Below, one piece after another: positions 54,851 through 63,902 of a stretch of 64,000 nucleotides of DNA. The notes under the pieces are model-generated. The model was not told the DNA's origin. It saw only the letters and a program-made list of their open reading frames with translations, and searched no databases. This DNA comes from Atopobiaceae bacterium (GTDB taxonomy: Bacteria; Actinomycetota; Coriobacteriia; Coriobacteriales; Atopobiaceae), in NCBI GenBank assembly GCA_022483015.1, contig JAKVOB010000001.1, positions 496,001 to 560,000 of the forward strand. The letters are read 5' to 3'. Position 1 is the first letter of the stretch, and the number at the start of each line of letters is the position of its first letter. The position numbers and the translations under genes were made by a program.

Positions 54851-56317
54851 ATGCAGTCCAAGATAGCCCATGCGGCAGAGCGCAAGGCCTTTGGCGCGGT
54901 GCTCGACAAGATCATCGACACCGCCAGCTCGGATGACCGCGACCAGAACATCGGCAAGCTCGTCGACATGGCGTCCAAGCTCCTGAAGGACACCGCCCCC
55001 GGAGCCGCCCGCGGCCTCAAGGCCGGTCTCTACCCGGGGAGCAAGTGGGAGCAGTTCCTGTTCGACGTCATCGACAACACCGACCGCACCGTCCTCAAGA
55101 CGGCCATCCTGAACGGTGCCTACGAGTCCGCCTTCCGCGGCCTCCGCACCACGACGCAGAACGCCGAGAAGTACCAGTGCAACGTCCCCTGGATCATCCT
55201 GTTCGATCCCACGAGCGCCTGCAACAAGCACTGCAACGGCTGCTGGGCCGCCGAGTACGGCAACAAGTACAACCTCTCCCTCGAGGACATGGACAAGCTC
55301 GTGACCGAGGGCTCCGAGCTGGGCTGCCACCTCTACATGCTGACCGGTGGCGAGCCGCTCGTGCGCAAGCATGACATCATCAAGCTTGCCGAGAAGCACC
55401 AGGACTGCATCTTCAACATCTTCACCAACGCCAGCCTCATCGACGACGACTTCTGCGACGACGTGCGCCGCGTGGCCAACATCGTCTTCTCGATCTCGGT
55501 CGAGGGCTTCGAGGAGTCCAACGACGGCCGTCGTGGCGACGGCAGCTTCAACGAGGCCATGGCTGCCATGGACAAGCTGCGTGCGCACAAGCTCCTCTTC
55601 GGCACCTCCACCGCCTACACCAAGCTCAACTACAAGGACGTCACGTCCGACGAGTACTACGACCTGCTCATCTCGAAGGGCTGCCGCTTCGCGTGGTACT
55701 TCCACCTCATGCCCGTGGGCAAGGGTGCCGCCCCCGACCTCATGTGCACGCCCGAGCAGCGCGAGTACATGTTCCACCGCATCCGCGAGGTCCGTGGCAT
55801 CACCGGTGGCAAGCAGATTTTCGCCATGGACTTCCAGAACGACGGCGAGTACGTGGGTGGCTGCATCGCCGGCGGCCGTGTCTACTGCCACATCAACGCC
55901 CGTGGCGACGTGGAGCCCTGCGTCTTCATCCACTACTCCAACGCCAACATCCACGACAAGTCCCTCATCGAGTGCTTCCAGCAGCCGATCTTCCAGGCCT
56001 ACCGCAAGCACTGGCCCTGGACGGACAACCTCCTCGAGCCCTGCCCCATGCTCGAGAACCCCGAGATCCTGCCCCAGATCGTCCACGAGGCCGATGCCCC
56101 CAACACGGACTATGCCGCGCCTGAGAGCGTCGAGGAGCTGTGCGACAAGACCACGCCGTACGCCAAGGCCTGGAAGCCCGTCGCCGACCAGCTCTGGCTC
56201 GACGAGCACCCCACCGGCAAGAAGATCTATGCCGACGAGATGAGCCAGATGGACGTCAACGTCAAGGCCAAGAAGCTGGCCGAGGACGACGCCGAGCAGG
56301 ACGCCGTGACCGACTAG
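54851..56317 (+). CDS. Radical SAM protein with C-terminal cysteine region
   Basis: 488 residues from the ATG preceded by GAAGGGG. Cluster motif CNKHCNGCW at C124, C128, C131; MLTGGEPLVRKHDI and NIFTNASLI fit the radical SAM barrel. A later region (VGGCIAGGRVYCHINARGDV then EPCVFIHYS and LEPCPML) could hold an extra Fe-S cluster, as in SPASM-like domains. A helical N-terminal part of about 100 residues precedes the barrel. Substrate unknown; placement after the hydroxyacid dehydrogenase may or may not be functional, since a 195-base gap separates them. Confidence 0.85.
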   Translation: MQSKIAHAAERKAFGAVLDKIIDTASSDDRDQNIGKLVDMASKLLKDTAPGAARGLKAGLYPGSKWEQFLFDVIDNTDRTVLKTAILNGAYESAFRGLRTTTQNAEKYQCNVPWIILFDPTSACNKHCNGCWAAEYGNKYNLSLEDMDKLVTEGSELGCHLYMLTGGEPLVRKHDIIKLAEKHQDCIFNIFTNASLIDDDFCDDVRRVANIVFSISVEGFEESNDGRRGDGSFNEAMAAMDKLRAHKLLFGTSTAYTKLNYKDVTSDEYYDLLISKGCRFAWYFHLMPVGKGAAPDLMCTPEQREYMFHRIREVRGITGGKQIFAMDFQNDGEYVGGCIAGGRVYCHINARGDVEPCVFIHYSNANIHDKSLIECFQQPIFQAYRKHWPWTDNLLEPCPMLENPEILPQIVHEADAPNTDYAAPESVEELCDKTTPYAKAWKPVADQLWLDEHPTGKKIYADEMSQMDVNVKAKKLAEDDAEQDAVTD

Positions 56318-56346
56318 CTCCTGCGTCTTCGTACCGCATCTCTGAC

Positions 56347-56382
56347 GAGGGACCCTGCATCCGACCGGATGTGGGGTCCCTC
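56347..56382 (+). terminator. Terminator after radical SAM gene
   Basis: GAGGGACCCTGCATCC (56347-56362) and GGATGTGGGGTCCCTC (56367-56382) pair over 16 positions (two non-Watson-Crick positions), then TTTCT. Confidence 0.85.
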
Positions 56383-56441
56383 TTTCTGCGGGCCCGTCAT
56401 GGGGCGACGTGCATCAGGCGTCGGCGTGCGCATACATGAGA

Positions 56442-56473
56442 GAGGACCCACATCCATAGGGACGTGGGTCCTC
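56442..56473 (-). terminator. Hairpin downstream of tRNA-Ser(GCT)
   Basis: GAGGACCCACATCC (56442-56455) and GGACGTGGGTCCTC (56460-56473) form a 14-position stem with one mismatch, lying just downstream of the leftward tRNA. Confidence 0.65.
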
Positions 56474-56482
56474 GAAACGTTC

Positions 56483-56574
56483 TGGCGGAGAGCTGGGGAT
56501 TCGAACCCCAGAAGGGACTTGCGTCCCTTACTCGCTTAGCAGGCGAGCACCTTCGGCCTCTCGGTCAGCTCTCC
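56483..56574 (-). tRNA. tRNA-Ser (GCT)
   Basis: Read leftward: acceptor GGAGAGC/GCTCTCC, anticodon loop CTGCTAA (GCU), long variable arm, GTTCGAATC T-loop and encoded CCA. 92 bases. Confidence 0.96.
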
Positions 56575-56648
56575 AAACATGGTGCTAGAGCATCATAGCG
56601 CACTTGTCATGCGGCGGCCAGCGGGGGCGGCACATGCATCGGTCCCAC

Positions 56649-57647
56649 TCATCGGACCTCATGCCGCAGGCTCGTGCGGGCGGTACCCGACAGGTCCGCG
56701 AGCGGACGGTCCTCCTCGGGGGCGAGCGCGCGCCCGTTGTGGTTGCGGTGGTGCGTCACGCGAACGAGGGGCTCACCGGCCACGGAGAGCTCGGCTGCGT
56801 CACCCCAGCGGCGGAGTGCCTCGTCGAAGAGGTCGGTGAAGCTCGCCTTCGAGGTGCGCCCGGTGAAGGGGTCGCGCCAGGGGAGGTGGTCCGGGTTGTC
56901 CGAGGGGCAGGTGTCCTGGCGCATGACCGGATGTGCCATGGCCTGGGCCTGCGAGTGCGACCTGAAGGCGCGCTCGCAGGTGCCGACGGCCCTTGCCTTG
57001 AGCGAGCCGGCGGGTTCGATGTGCCGGTAGCACCATCGCATGTCCTCGAGCGAGGAGCGGTAGACGTCATCGGGAAGGGTGACCCCATAGACGTCCCCGG
57101 CGACCATGCCCATCACGAGGTCGGCCACCTCGAGGACCCGCGTGGGAACCTCGGGGAGGAGCCCGTCGGGGTAGTCGGCCACGGTCTTGCCGCGCTCACG
57201 CCAGAGCATCATCGAGTCGAGCTCGGCCTCGATCACGGCGTGCGTCTCGCTCTGGGCGTCCTCGAGGCCGTCCGCGGCATCGATGAGGGACGCCTCCTGC
57301 GCGTAGACGAAGGGATGGGTGGTGGAGTCGAGCACATAGTGTGCGAGGAGCCCCAACGCGAACGCGCGTGCCACGGGGCCTGCACCCGGCTCGGCCTCGT
57401 CGGCGTCATCCTCGGCCGCTCGGGCGGTCTCGAGCTCGGTGGTGGGGAGGGTGCGGTGGCAGGCACGTGCGAGGGAGTGCGCGACGCGGGCGTCCGCCCT
57501 GCTGCCGCGCCACCTGAAGAAGAGGGGGTCCGGACCCTGGTTTCCCAGCGTGAAGGCATAGGACTCGTCGAGCGAGGCGAGCGTGCGAGGTGGCAGCAGG
57601 GCGATCGCATGCTCTGCGAAGAAGTGGTGGGCATAGACGGCGGGCAT
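56649..57647 (-). CDS. Zinc-dependent phospholipase C-like protein
   Basis: 332 residues from MPAVYAHHFFAEHAI, the typical N-terminus of the Zn_dep_PLPC family, with the ATG preceded by GGAGG. GNQGPDPLFF (an Asp-containing ligand site), FALGLLAHYVLDSTTHPFVY (His and Asp ligands) and further histidines fit a zinc hydrolase. No signal peptide is visible. Substrate unknown. Confidence 0.82.
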   Translation of the reverse strand: MPAVYAHHFFAEHAIALLPPRTLASLDESYAFTLGNQGPDPLFFRWRGSRADARVAHSLARACHRTLPTTELETARAAEDDADEAEPGAGPVARAFALGLLAHYVLDSTTHPFVYAQEASLIDAADGLEDAQSETHAVIEAELDSMMLWRERGKTVADYPDGLLPEVPTRVLEVADLVMGMVAGDVYGVTLPDDVYRSSLEDMRWCYRHIEPAGSLKARAVGTCERAFRSHSQAQAMAHPVMRQDTCPSDNPDHLPWRDPFTGRTSKASFTDLFDEALRRWGDAAELSVAGEPLVRVTHHRNHNGRALAPEEDRPLADLSGTARTSLRHEVR

Positions 57648-57720
57648 ACGTGCCTCCAATCGGAATCCCGGAGGGATGGCCTCCTCTTTCCCGTACAGAT
57701 GCATAGCGTATCACCTGGGG

Positions 57721-57726
57721 TAGAAT
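57721..57726 (+). promoter_or_regulatory. -10 element of the queT operon
   Basis: TAGAAT lies 117 bases before queT. The leader of more than 100 bases was inspected for a preQ1 riboswitch; none could be recognised. Confidence 0.35.
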
Positions 57727-57842
57727 GAGTGTATCGACGTCGGTCACATCATCCGACGTAGGGGCCTCGCAACCATGCGGGCCGATCGCGTGCGTCAAGA
57801 CGGGGGATTGCTTTGGGACGAGGAAGGCAGGAAGGGGTGCGC

Positions 57843-58490
57843 ATGGGAGGAAACGCCCGTGCGGACCGCATCGCACGTATAGGGATGATCGCGGCGGTCT
57901 ATGCCGCCACCACGCTCGTGGCCATCCTCTTCATGGGAGGCCTCGCCTGGGGGCCCGTCCAGTTCCGCCTCTCCGAGGCCCTCGTGGTCCTGGCGCTCTT
58001 CACGCCTGATGCCGTCCCTGGGCTGGCATTGGGCTGTGCCGTGGCGAACGCCGCCAACATCGTGCTGGGGGGTACCGGCACGCTCGGCCTTCTCGACGTC
58101 GTCTTCGGGTCTGCGGCCACCGCCCTGGGCGCGGCCATCACCTGGAGGCTCCGGCGCCATCCGGCACTCGCGCTCATGGGACCGGTCCTGGCCAACGCCC
58201 TCATCGTGTCCGCCTACCTGCCCGTGATGCTTGCGGGCCTCGGCTTCTACACCATCCCCTTCACGAGCATCTCCCTCGAGGGATCCTATCCGCTCATGTA
58301 CCTCTTCGGCTTCGTGACCACCGGCCTCGGCGAGGCCGTGGTGATCTATGCGCTCGGCATGCCGCTCTCGCGTGCGCTCAGGAGGACGGCGCTTCCAGCG
58401 CAGCTCTCGGCCGGCCTCGCGGGTGCATCGTCGGCCCCTGCGCCCAAGGAGGCCGCCGGCCAGGTGGACACGGGCGGTGAGGTGCGATGA
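57843..58490 (+). CDS. queT: QueT-family queuosine precursor transporter
   Basis: 215 residues. About five membrane segments and the QueT pattern: MIAAVYAATTLVAIL, VQFRLSEALVVLALFTPDAV, GLALGCAVANAANIV and GLGEAVVIYALG. QueT is the S component of an ECF transporter for preQ0/preQ1. The C-terminal tail of about 35 residues is Ala/Pro-rich. GGAAGGGG precedes the ATG. Its stop overlaps the next start (ATGA). Confidence 0.85.
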   Translation: MGGNARADRIARIGMIAAVYAATTLVAILFMGGLAWGPVQFRLSEALVVLALFTPDAVPGLALGCAVANAANIVLGGTGTLGLLDVVFGSAATALGAAITWRLRRHPALALMGPVLANALIVSAYLPVMLAGLGFYTIPFTSISLEGSYPLMYLFGFVTTGLGEAVVIYALGMPLSRALRRTALPAQLSAGLAGASSAPAPKEAAGQVDTGGEVR

Positions 58491-59830
58491 ACCCGCTCGT
58501 CGTCGTTCCCACCTACTGGTCCAACAGCGAGGGGCAGGAGGGGACCTACGACCATGCCACGCCGCTCTCGAGGCCCCAGCCGGAGCTCGAGGGCTGCCTT
58601 GCCTCGCTCGAGAAGGTCCGCGGGGTCCTGAGGGTCGCGGTGCTGCTGGTGGCTCCCCCTGTGGCCGAGGAGGGCGCTCGTGCACGCGTGAACGCCATCT
58701 GCGCCTCGCACCCGAACCTGAACCCCCTCGTGATAGGGCATCCCGAGGCCCAGGTCGTGCGAGGATGCGTCTCGGCCATGTCGCCTGGCATGGTGGGCGA
58801 GACGGTCTCCCTGCGTGGCTACGGCGCCATCAGGAACATGGGGCTTGCCGTAGGCGCAGCCCTCGGCCATGACGTGGTCGTGTTCATCGACGACGACGAG
58901 GTCGCGCTCGACCCCGACTTCCTGGTGCAGGCCTGCTACGGGCTGGGCTCGCTCACGCGTCAGAACCTCCCCATCTATGCCAAGAGCGGCTACTTCATCG
59001 ACCGCAACGGGGCGGCCCTTGCCGACGAGAAGAAGAATCGTTGGTACGACCACTGGTGGCCCAAGCGGCAGGAGTTCAACGCCTGGATGGCCCCGGCACT
59101 CCAGGGCGTCCGCATCTCGCGCTCGAACGTCTGTTGCGGCGGCTGCATGGCCGTGCATGCCGAGGCGTTCTCGCGGGTGCCCTTCGACCCTTGGATCACG
59201 CGAGGCGAGGACCTCGACTACCTCTTCGACCTGCGTCTCAACGGCATGGACGTCTGGTTTGACAACGAGTGGCACATCCGGCACCTGCCACCTCCCTCGG
59301 CGAGGCCGGTCGGCCGTTTCCAGCAGGACGTCTACCGCTGGGTCTACGAGACCCACAAGTTCGAGGTCGCAGCCAAGCGCGAGGAGCTCCGTCGCGTCAC
59401 GGCGTCCTCGCTCGAGCCTTACCCGGGCGAGTGGATCGGGCCCGACCTCAGGCACCGGATCCGTAGGACCGCGCTCGCCCGTGCCATCGGATGCGAGGGC
59501 CATGGTGACTACCTCCGCATCTTCAGGAGGGGCATTCCCGAGGCGGAGCGCTACGTCCAGGAGACCTCTGGTAACTACCTGGCCTTCCTCACCTATTGGC
59601 AGCGTCTCATCGAGGGCCTCTGGGACGATGCCGGGCTCGCCCGCCAGCTCCTCTCGATGGGAAGCCCCCGACGGGTCGTTCCCGTCGACGTCGAGAAGCC
59701 CGTCCGCATGTCCACCGACATGCGGCTGCCCAAGCTCGGGATGGATGTCCCGCAGGTCTGGCCGGGCCCCGTCACCGAGGCGCCGACTGACCCCTCGGCT
59801 GCCGGTCAGGCGGGGGAGGGTGTGCGATGA
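58487..59830 (+). CDS. Family 2-like glycosyltransferase
   Basis: 447 residues. PLVVVPTYWSNSEGQ opens the domain, DVVVFIDDDEVALDPDFL provides the DxD nucleotide-sugar/metal site near 135, and WITRGEDLDYLFDLRLNGMD is the ED acceptor motif. The last 120 residues are helical and unassigned. No membrane segment. It is coupled by ATGA overlap to queT upstream and the histidine kinase downstream; donor and acceptor are unknown. Confidence 0.82.
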   Translation: MNPLVVVPTYWSNSEGQEGTYDHATPLSRPQPELEGCLASLEKVRGVLRVAVLLVAPPVAEEGARARVNAICASHPNLNPLVIGHPEAQVVRGCVSAMSPGMVGETVSLRGYGAIRNMGLAVGAALGHDVVVFIDDDEVALDPDFLVQACYGLGSLTRQNLPIYAKSGYFIDRNGAALADEKKNRWYDHWWPKRQEFNAWMAPALQGVRISRSNVCCGGCMAVHAEAFSRVPFDPWITRGEDLDYLFDLRLNGMDVWFDNEWHIRHLPPPSARPVGRFQQDVYRWVYETHKFEVAAKREELRRVTASSLEPYPGEWIGPDLRHRIRRTALARAIGCEGHGDYLRIFRRGIPEAERYVQETSGNYLAFLTYWQRLIEGLWDDAGLARQLLSMGSPRRVVPVDVEKPVRMSTDMRLPKLGMDVPQVWPGPVTEAPTDPSAAGQAGEGVR

Positions 59831-60996
59831 GCCTCCTCACGCGGTCTGACACGCTGCGCTCGCAGGCGACCGAGCGTACGCTCCGCACGGCCTCCAACAC
59901 CTTCGCGCACATGCGCGACGGGCTCGTCCCCGACGCCTGTCACGCGGTCTGCGAGCTCCTCCTGCCCGAGACCAAGGCCATCGCCGTGGCCATGACCAAC
60001 ACCGAGGTGGTCCTTGCCTACGTGGGTGACTTCGCTGACGAGTTCCCGGTGGGCAGCCCCATCCACACGCCCGCCACGCGCGAGGTGCTCCAGAAGGGCA
60101 GGCTCGAGACCTTCGACATGATCGTCTCGACCGACACGGGCGACGAGACCATACATGGCCGTCATCCCAAGCGCGACGTGGTGCCGGCTGGCATCGTGGC
60201 GCCCCTCGTGGTGTCGGACAAGACGGTCGGGACGATCAAGTTCTACTACTCGAGCCACATCGCCATCGACCGCACGCAGCTCGCCATCGCCCGCGGCTTC
60301 GCCGAGCTCCTCTCCACGCAGCTCTCGGCCTATGCCCTGGACCAGCAGGCCGAGCTCACGGCCAAGGCCGAGGTCAAGGCCCTCCAGGCCCAGATCAACC
60401 CGCACTTCCTGTTCAACACGTTGAACACCATCGCCGCCCTCACGCGCACCGACCCATCGCGCGCCCGTGACCTGCTGCGCGAGTTCTCCACGTTCTATAG
60501 GCAGACCCTCGAGAACTCCGAGAGCCGCATCCCGCTCTCGCGGGAGCTCGCCCAGACGAAGCGCTACCTCGACCTCGAGCATGCCCGCTTCGGTGACGAG
60601 CGCATCCAGGAGCACGAGGTCGTGGCCGAGGGCTGCGAGGACGTGCTCGTCCCCGCCTTCGTGGTGCAGCCCATCGTCGAGAACTCCGTGCGCCATGCCA
60701 TGCGCGAGGAGGGGACGCTCCACATAGACGTGCACGTCGCCGAGGACGCGGGCGACATCCTCATCGCCGTCACCGACGATGGCCTCGGCATGGACGAGAG
60801 GACCGCGCGGTCGCTGCTCGACGGTACGGCGCGCCCGGCCTCGGGCGCTGACAAGGGCACGGGGATCGCCCTCAGGAACGTCGCGGAGCGCCTCGAGCGG
60901 TTCTACGGTCCTGGCTCGGGCGTCGACATCGTGTCGAAGCCAGGCGAGGGAACGAGCGTGACCCTCAGGCTCGCTGGTGCAGCCCTTGACGAGTGA
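59827..60996 (+). CDS. LytS-type sensor histidine kinase without membrane segments
   Basis: 389 residues. A GAF-like sensor region (about 30-175, VSDKTVGTIKFYYSSH) is followed by the His_kinase module with phospho-acceptor QINPHFLFNTLNT (H near 197) and the ATPase motifs PAFVVQPIVENSVRHAM, DDGLGMD and GTGIALRNVAERL. No transmembrane helix is visible, unlike most LytS/BtsS kinases. The cognate LytTR regulator follows 96 bases later. Confidence 0.93.
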   Translation: MSLLTRSDTLRSQATERTLRTASNTFAHMRDGLVPDACHAVCELLLPETKAIAVAMTNTEVVLAYVGDFADEFPVGSPIHTPATREVLQKGRLETFDMIVSTDTGDETIHGRHPKRDVVPAGIVAPLVVSDKTVGTIKFYYSSHIAIDRTQLAIARGFAELLSTQLSAYALDQQAELTAKAEVKALQAQINPHFLFNTLNTIAALTRTDPSRARDLLREFSTFYRQTLENSESRIPLSRELAQTKRYLDLEHARFGDERIQEHEVVAEGCEDVLVPAFVVQPIVENSVRHAMREEGTLHIDVHVAEDAGDILIAVTDDGLGMDERTARSLLDGTARPASGADKGTGIALRNVAERLERFYGPGSGVDIVSKPGEGTSVTLRLAGAALDE

Positions 60997-61092
60997 GGTA
61001 TCATCACAGGAGCGACCTTCGCATGCCAGGCGCGCCTTCCGAGGCGGATGGCCTGGCATCGCGTCAGCAGGGGACAAATGGAAGGTGTTTGT

Positions 61093-61815
61093 ATGCTGCA
61101 TGCCATGATCGTCGACGACGAGGCCCCCGCGCGCTCGGAGCTGCGCTACCTCCTGGAGGAGACGGGCAGGGTCGACGGCGCGATCACCGAGGCCTCGAGT
61201 GCGCGTGAGGCTGTCGAGAAGCTCATGGACGCCCGTCCTGACGTGCTCTTCCTCGACGTCTCCATGCCCAAGACGAGCGGCATGCAGCTGGCAGAGGCCC
61301 TCCACAAGCTCAAGAACCCCCCGGCCGTGGTCTTCGTGACCGCCTATAGCGAGTACGCCCTCGAGGCGTTCAACGTGGACGCGGTCGACTACCTCATGAA
61401 GCCGGTCGAGACGGACCGCCTCAACACCTGCCTCGACAAGGTCCAGGCCAGGACGGCACCGACCTCCCAGCCCAGCTCCTCGGTCGAGCGCATTCCGGTC
61501 GAGAAGAGCGGCCGCAAGGTGCTCGTCCCCATAGACCAGATCCGCTACATCGAGGCCAAGGACGACTACTCCTGCATCTATACCGACACGGACCGGTACC
61601 TCTCGACGATCTCGCTCGCCCAGCTCGAGAGCAAGCTCTCGCCGCACGGCTTCTTCCGCGTGCATCGTGGCTACATCGTGAACCTCCAGTATGTCGAGGA
61701 GGCCGAGGTCATCTCGAGCGGGATCCTGCAACTGGGCCTGAATGGCATCGAGGGCAAGAAGATCTCGGTCTCGAGGCGCCGTGTGGTGCAGCTCAAGCGG
61801 GCGCTGGGACTCTAG
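61093..61815 (+). CDS. LytTR-family response regulator
   Basis: 240 residues from the ATG preceded by GGAAGGTG. Receiver: MIVDDEAPARSELRYLL, phospho-acceptor Asp in LFLDVSMPKTSG, VFVTAYSEYALEAF, and LMKPVE. The DNA-binding LytTR domain starts near 140 (VPIDQIRYIEAKDDYSCIY, FFRVHRGYIVNL). It pairs with the upstream kinase; targets cannot be read from the window. Confidence 0.94.
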   Translation: MLHAMIVDDEAPARSELRYLLEETGRVDGAITEASSAREAVEKLMDARPDVLFLDVSMPKTSGMQLAEALHKLKNPPAVVFVTAYSEYALEAFNVDAVDYLMKPVETDRLNTCLDKVQARTAPTSQPSSSVERIPVEKSGRKVLVPIDQIRYIEAKDDYSCIYTDTDRYLSTISLAQLESKLSPHGFFRVHRGYIVNLQYVEEAEVISSGILQLGLNGIEGKKISVSRRRVVQLKRALGL

Positions 61816-62331
61816 ATGGCCGCGGATGCCAGCCCTCGCATGACGCGGGTCGACGTCATCTCGGACACCCATGGCAACCTCTCGAAGGAGCTGCTCGCGC
61901 AGCTTGCCGGTGCCGACGTCATCGTGCACGCCGGTGACATCACGAGCCGTGCCGACTACGAGACGCTCCGTGGCATCGCCCCGACCCACCTGTGCCTCGG
62001 CAACAACGACTGGGGTTACGACTACGGCCCGGAGGTCAAGAAGGTCGTACGCTTCTACGTGGACGACCTGCTGTTCTGCGTCGCCCATTACCATGAGTCG
62101 ATTGTCGGGCAGGAGTTCGACGTGGGGGTGTGCGGCCACACCCATGACCCGTTCGTGCGCAGGCATCGCGGCGGCACCTATGTCATGAACCCGGGGAGCA
62201 CGACCTTCCCACGTGGCGAGATGGGCCCCACCATGGGACGCATCATCATCGTGGGCGGCAAGGTCAGGACGGCAACGATCGTCCCTCTCGACCCAGACTG
62301 GGCCACCAGGGAGCGCCACGGCTGGTTCTAG
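61816..62331 (+). CDS. YfcE/MJ0936-type metallophosphoesterase
   Basis: 171 residues. VISDTHGNL, IVHAGDIT, CLGNNDWG, VCGHTHDP and VMNPGSTTFPR are the five metal-binding blocks of this calcineurin-like family; the second Asp-box and GNND are intact, so catalysis is plausible. The ATG directly follows the regulator stop. Confidence 0.92.
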   Translation: MAADASPRMTRVDVISDTHGNLSKELLAQLAGADVIVHAGDITSRADYETLRGIAPTHLCLGNNDWGYDYGPEVKKVVRFYVDDLLFCVAHYHESIVGQEFDVGVCGHTHDPFVRRHRGGTYVMNPGSTTFPRGEMGPTMGRIIIVGGKVRTATIVPLDPDWATRERHGWF

Positions 62332-62362
62332 GGGCCTATGAGAGGCCCGGTGGGCCCTGGCA

Positions 62363-62388
62363 CCAGAGCCTTGCGCGCAAGGCTCTGG
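62363..62388. repeat. 26-base perfect palindrome
   Basis: CCAGAGCCTTGCG followed by CGCAAGGCTCTGG, a continuous palindrome; as RNA it would form a stem of up to 11 bp. It lies 32 bases after the phosphoesterase gene. It could be a transcription stop or a protein-binding site. Confidence 0.7.
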
Positions 62389-62464
62389 GGGGCCGGTGAG
62401 ATACGCCCATGCACCCGCGCCGACCGAGCCTCCCGTGCGTAGGGGGAGAGGGACGAGAAAAGCA

Positions 62465-62490
62465 GAGGGCCCCGGTTTCCCGGGGCCCTC
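62465..62490 (+). terminator. GC-rich hairpin after the phosphoesterase operon
   Basis: GAGGGCCCCGG (62465-62475) and CCGGGGCCCTC (62480-62490), perfect 11-bp stem with TTTC loop. It lies between the operon and the convergent tRNA-Asp and may serve both. Confidence 0.75.
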
Positions 62491-62500
62491 GAACATGCTA

Positions 62501-62577
<77 letters not shown>

Positions 62578-62712
62578 GAACGTTTGGTGCGGGAGCTATC
62601 GTACCTGAGAAGTGGGTCTCCTGTCTAGATGGCAGCCAAAAAAAGTCCTGCCAACCCATGCGAGCTGCATATGATGGGCGGAATCTCGACGATGACGTCC
62701 TTCCCGTCGCGC

Positions 62713-63738
62713 CTAGTCGAGGTTGATCGTGGTGACCTTGCCCTCGGAGTCGGTGAGCGCCAGCCTCGAGCCGTCGAGCGTGCAGGAGGCGAGCGAGCCG
62801 GAGCCACCCACCGGATTGTTGTCAGATCCCACGAGCTGGGAGGCGACCGACCCGTCACCCATCACGTAGCAGATGACGTCCCATGACCCGTCGAGGTTCT
62901 CGCCGATGTAGAAGGTGCCGTTATAGAGGACGAGCGAGACGGGTGTGCCCGTCAGCTGCACGAGCGACACGCTCGTGCCCGATGACTGGCCGGTCGTGGG
63001 CGCGGCCGTGGCGGCTGCGGCGGTCTCGGAGGACGAGCCGCTGCGCACCAGGGCCCATGTGCTGCCGTCGGGCTGGGCGAGCGAGAAGGTGTAGTCGCCA
63101 TAGTTGACCGAGCTGCCCACGGTGACGGCCGCCTGCTGGTCATAGGATCCCTGCGTGATGCCCGTGGTCGACTCTGCGGCATTGCGGACGAGCATGACGA
63201 GAGCGATGACCACCACGAGGGCCGCCAGGCCGAGGGCAGCGATGATGCGCTTGTCCTTGGGGGAGGACTCCTTGGGGCGATCGATCACCGGCCTGCGACG
63301 GCTCGAGAGCCTGACGGAGTCAGAGGACGTGCCGCGGAGGCTCTCGCGTGCGGCGTCAGCTGCCGCGGATGCGGTGTCGCGTGTGGGGATGACCGCCCCC
63401 TCGTCGGCAGAGAGCTTGGTGAAGGCGCCTGTCTCGGCAGGGTCGACGCCGATGGGACGCGGGGCCTCCTCGACCGGGTCGGGACCCACGGCGGAGCGCA
63501 CCTGGCCTGAGCCGAACCCCACGGCCGAGTGTCCCTCGCCGGCCGCGGAGAAGGGCGTGAGCGGGGTGGCAGCGGCACCAGGCTTCCTGGCCGCGGGGGT
63601 CCCTCCCTGCTGGGGGATCCTCGTGACCGGGCGCGGGCGTGCGCTGGGGGAGGAGAAGTGGCCCGCAGGGCGTGCATGCGGCTTGCGTGCGCGTACCTTG
63701 GCGTCCTTGTCGTCTGCGCCCTTGCCTTGCTCGACCAT
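62713..63738 (-). CDS. Single-pass membrane protein of unknown function
   Basis: 341 residues from the ATG preceded by GAGGAG. The first 160 residues are basic, Pro/Ala-rich and low complexity; a membrane segment lies at about 165-184 (IIAALGLAALVVVIALVMLV). The external part (about 190-341) contains repeated beta-like stretches with GSSVNYGDYTFSLAQPDGS and TPVSLVLYNGTFYIGENLDG. No family is recognised. Confidence 0.7.
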   Translation of the reverse strand: MVEQGKGADDKDAKVRARKPHARPAGHFSSPSARPRPVTRIPQQGGTPAARKPGAAATPLTPFSAAGEGHSAVGFGSGQVRSAVGPDPVEEAPRPIGVDPAETGAFTKLSADEGAVIPTRDTASAAADAARESLRGTSSDSVRLSSRRRPVIDRPKESSPKDKRIIAALGLAALVVVIALVMLVRNAAESTTGITQGSYDQQAAVTVGSSVNYGDYTFSLAQPDGSTWALVRSGSSSETAAAATAAPTTGQSSGTSVSLVQLTGTPVSLVLYNGTFYIGENLDGSWDVICYVMGDGSVASQLVGSDNNPVGGSGSLASCTLDGSRLALTDSEGKVTTINLD

Positions 63739-63838
63739 GCATGCTCCTCGTCGTGCCACGGATGGTGGTGCCCTCTTGTCTCACGTCATCTTAGCGCAGG
63801 GGAATGGAGGCCCGGGTGAGGGAGGGCGACGCATGGGG

Positions 63839-63873
63839 AAGGCCCCCGGCGCATGGTGGCGACCGGGGGCCTT
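63839..63873 (-). terminator. Hairpin between the membrane protein genes
   Basis: AAGGCCCCCGG (63839-63849) and CCGGGGGCCTT (63863-63873) are perfectly complementary, loop 13 bases. On the minus strand it follows the partial gene at 63903 and precedes the gene starting at 63738. Confidence 0.75.
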
Positions 63874-63902
63874 GGGGGCGTTCCTGATGGGATGTCGTGG
63901 TC

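Noticed and set aside
53087-56209. Leftward open frame of about 1040 codons
   Set aside because: It spans antisense to the hydroxyacid dehydrogenase and radical SAM genes and partly shadows rlmD; no domain recognised.
57705-57842. preQ1 riboswitch before queT
   Set aside because: Searched for because queT leaders often carry one, but no preQ1-I or preQ1-II pattern could be recognised by eye.
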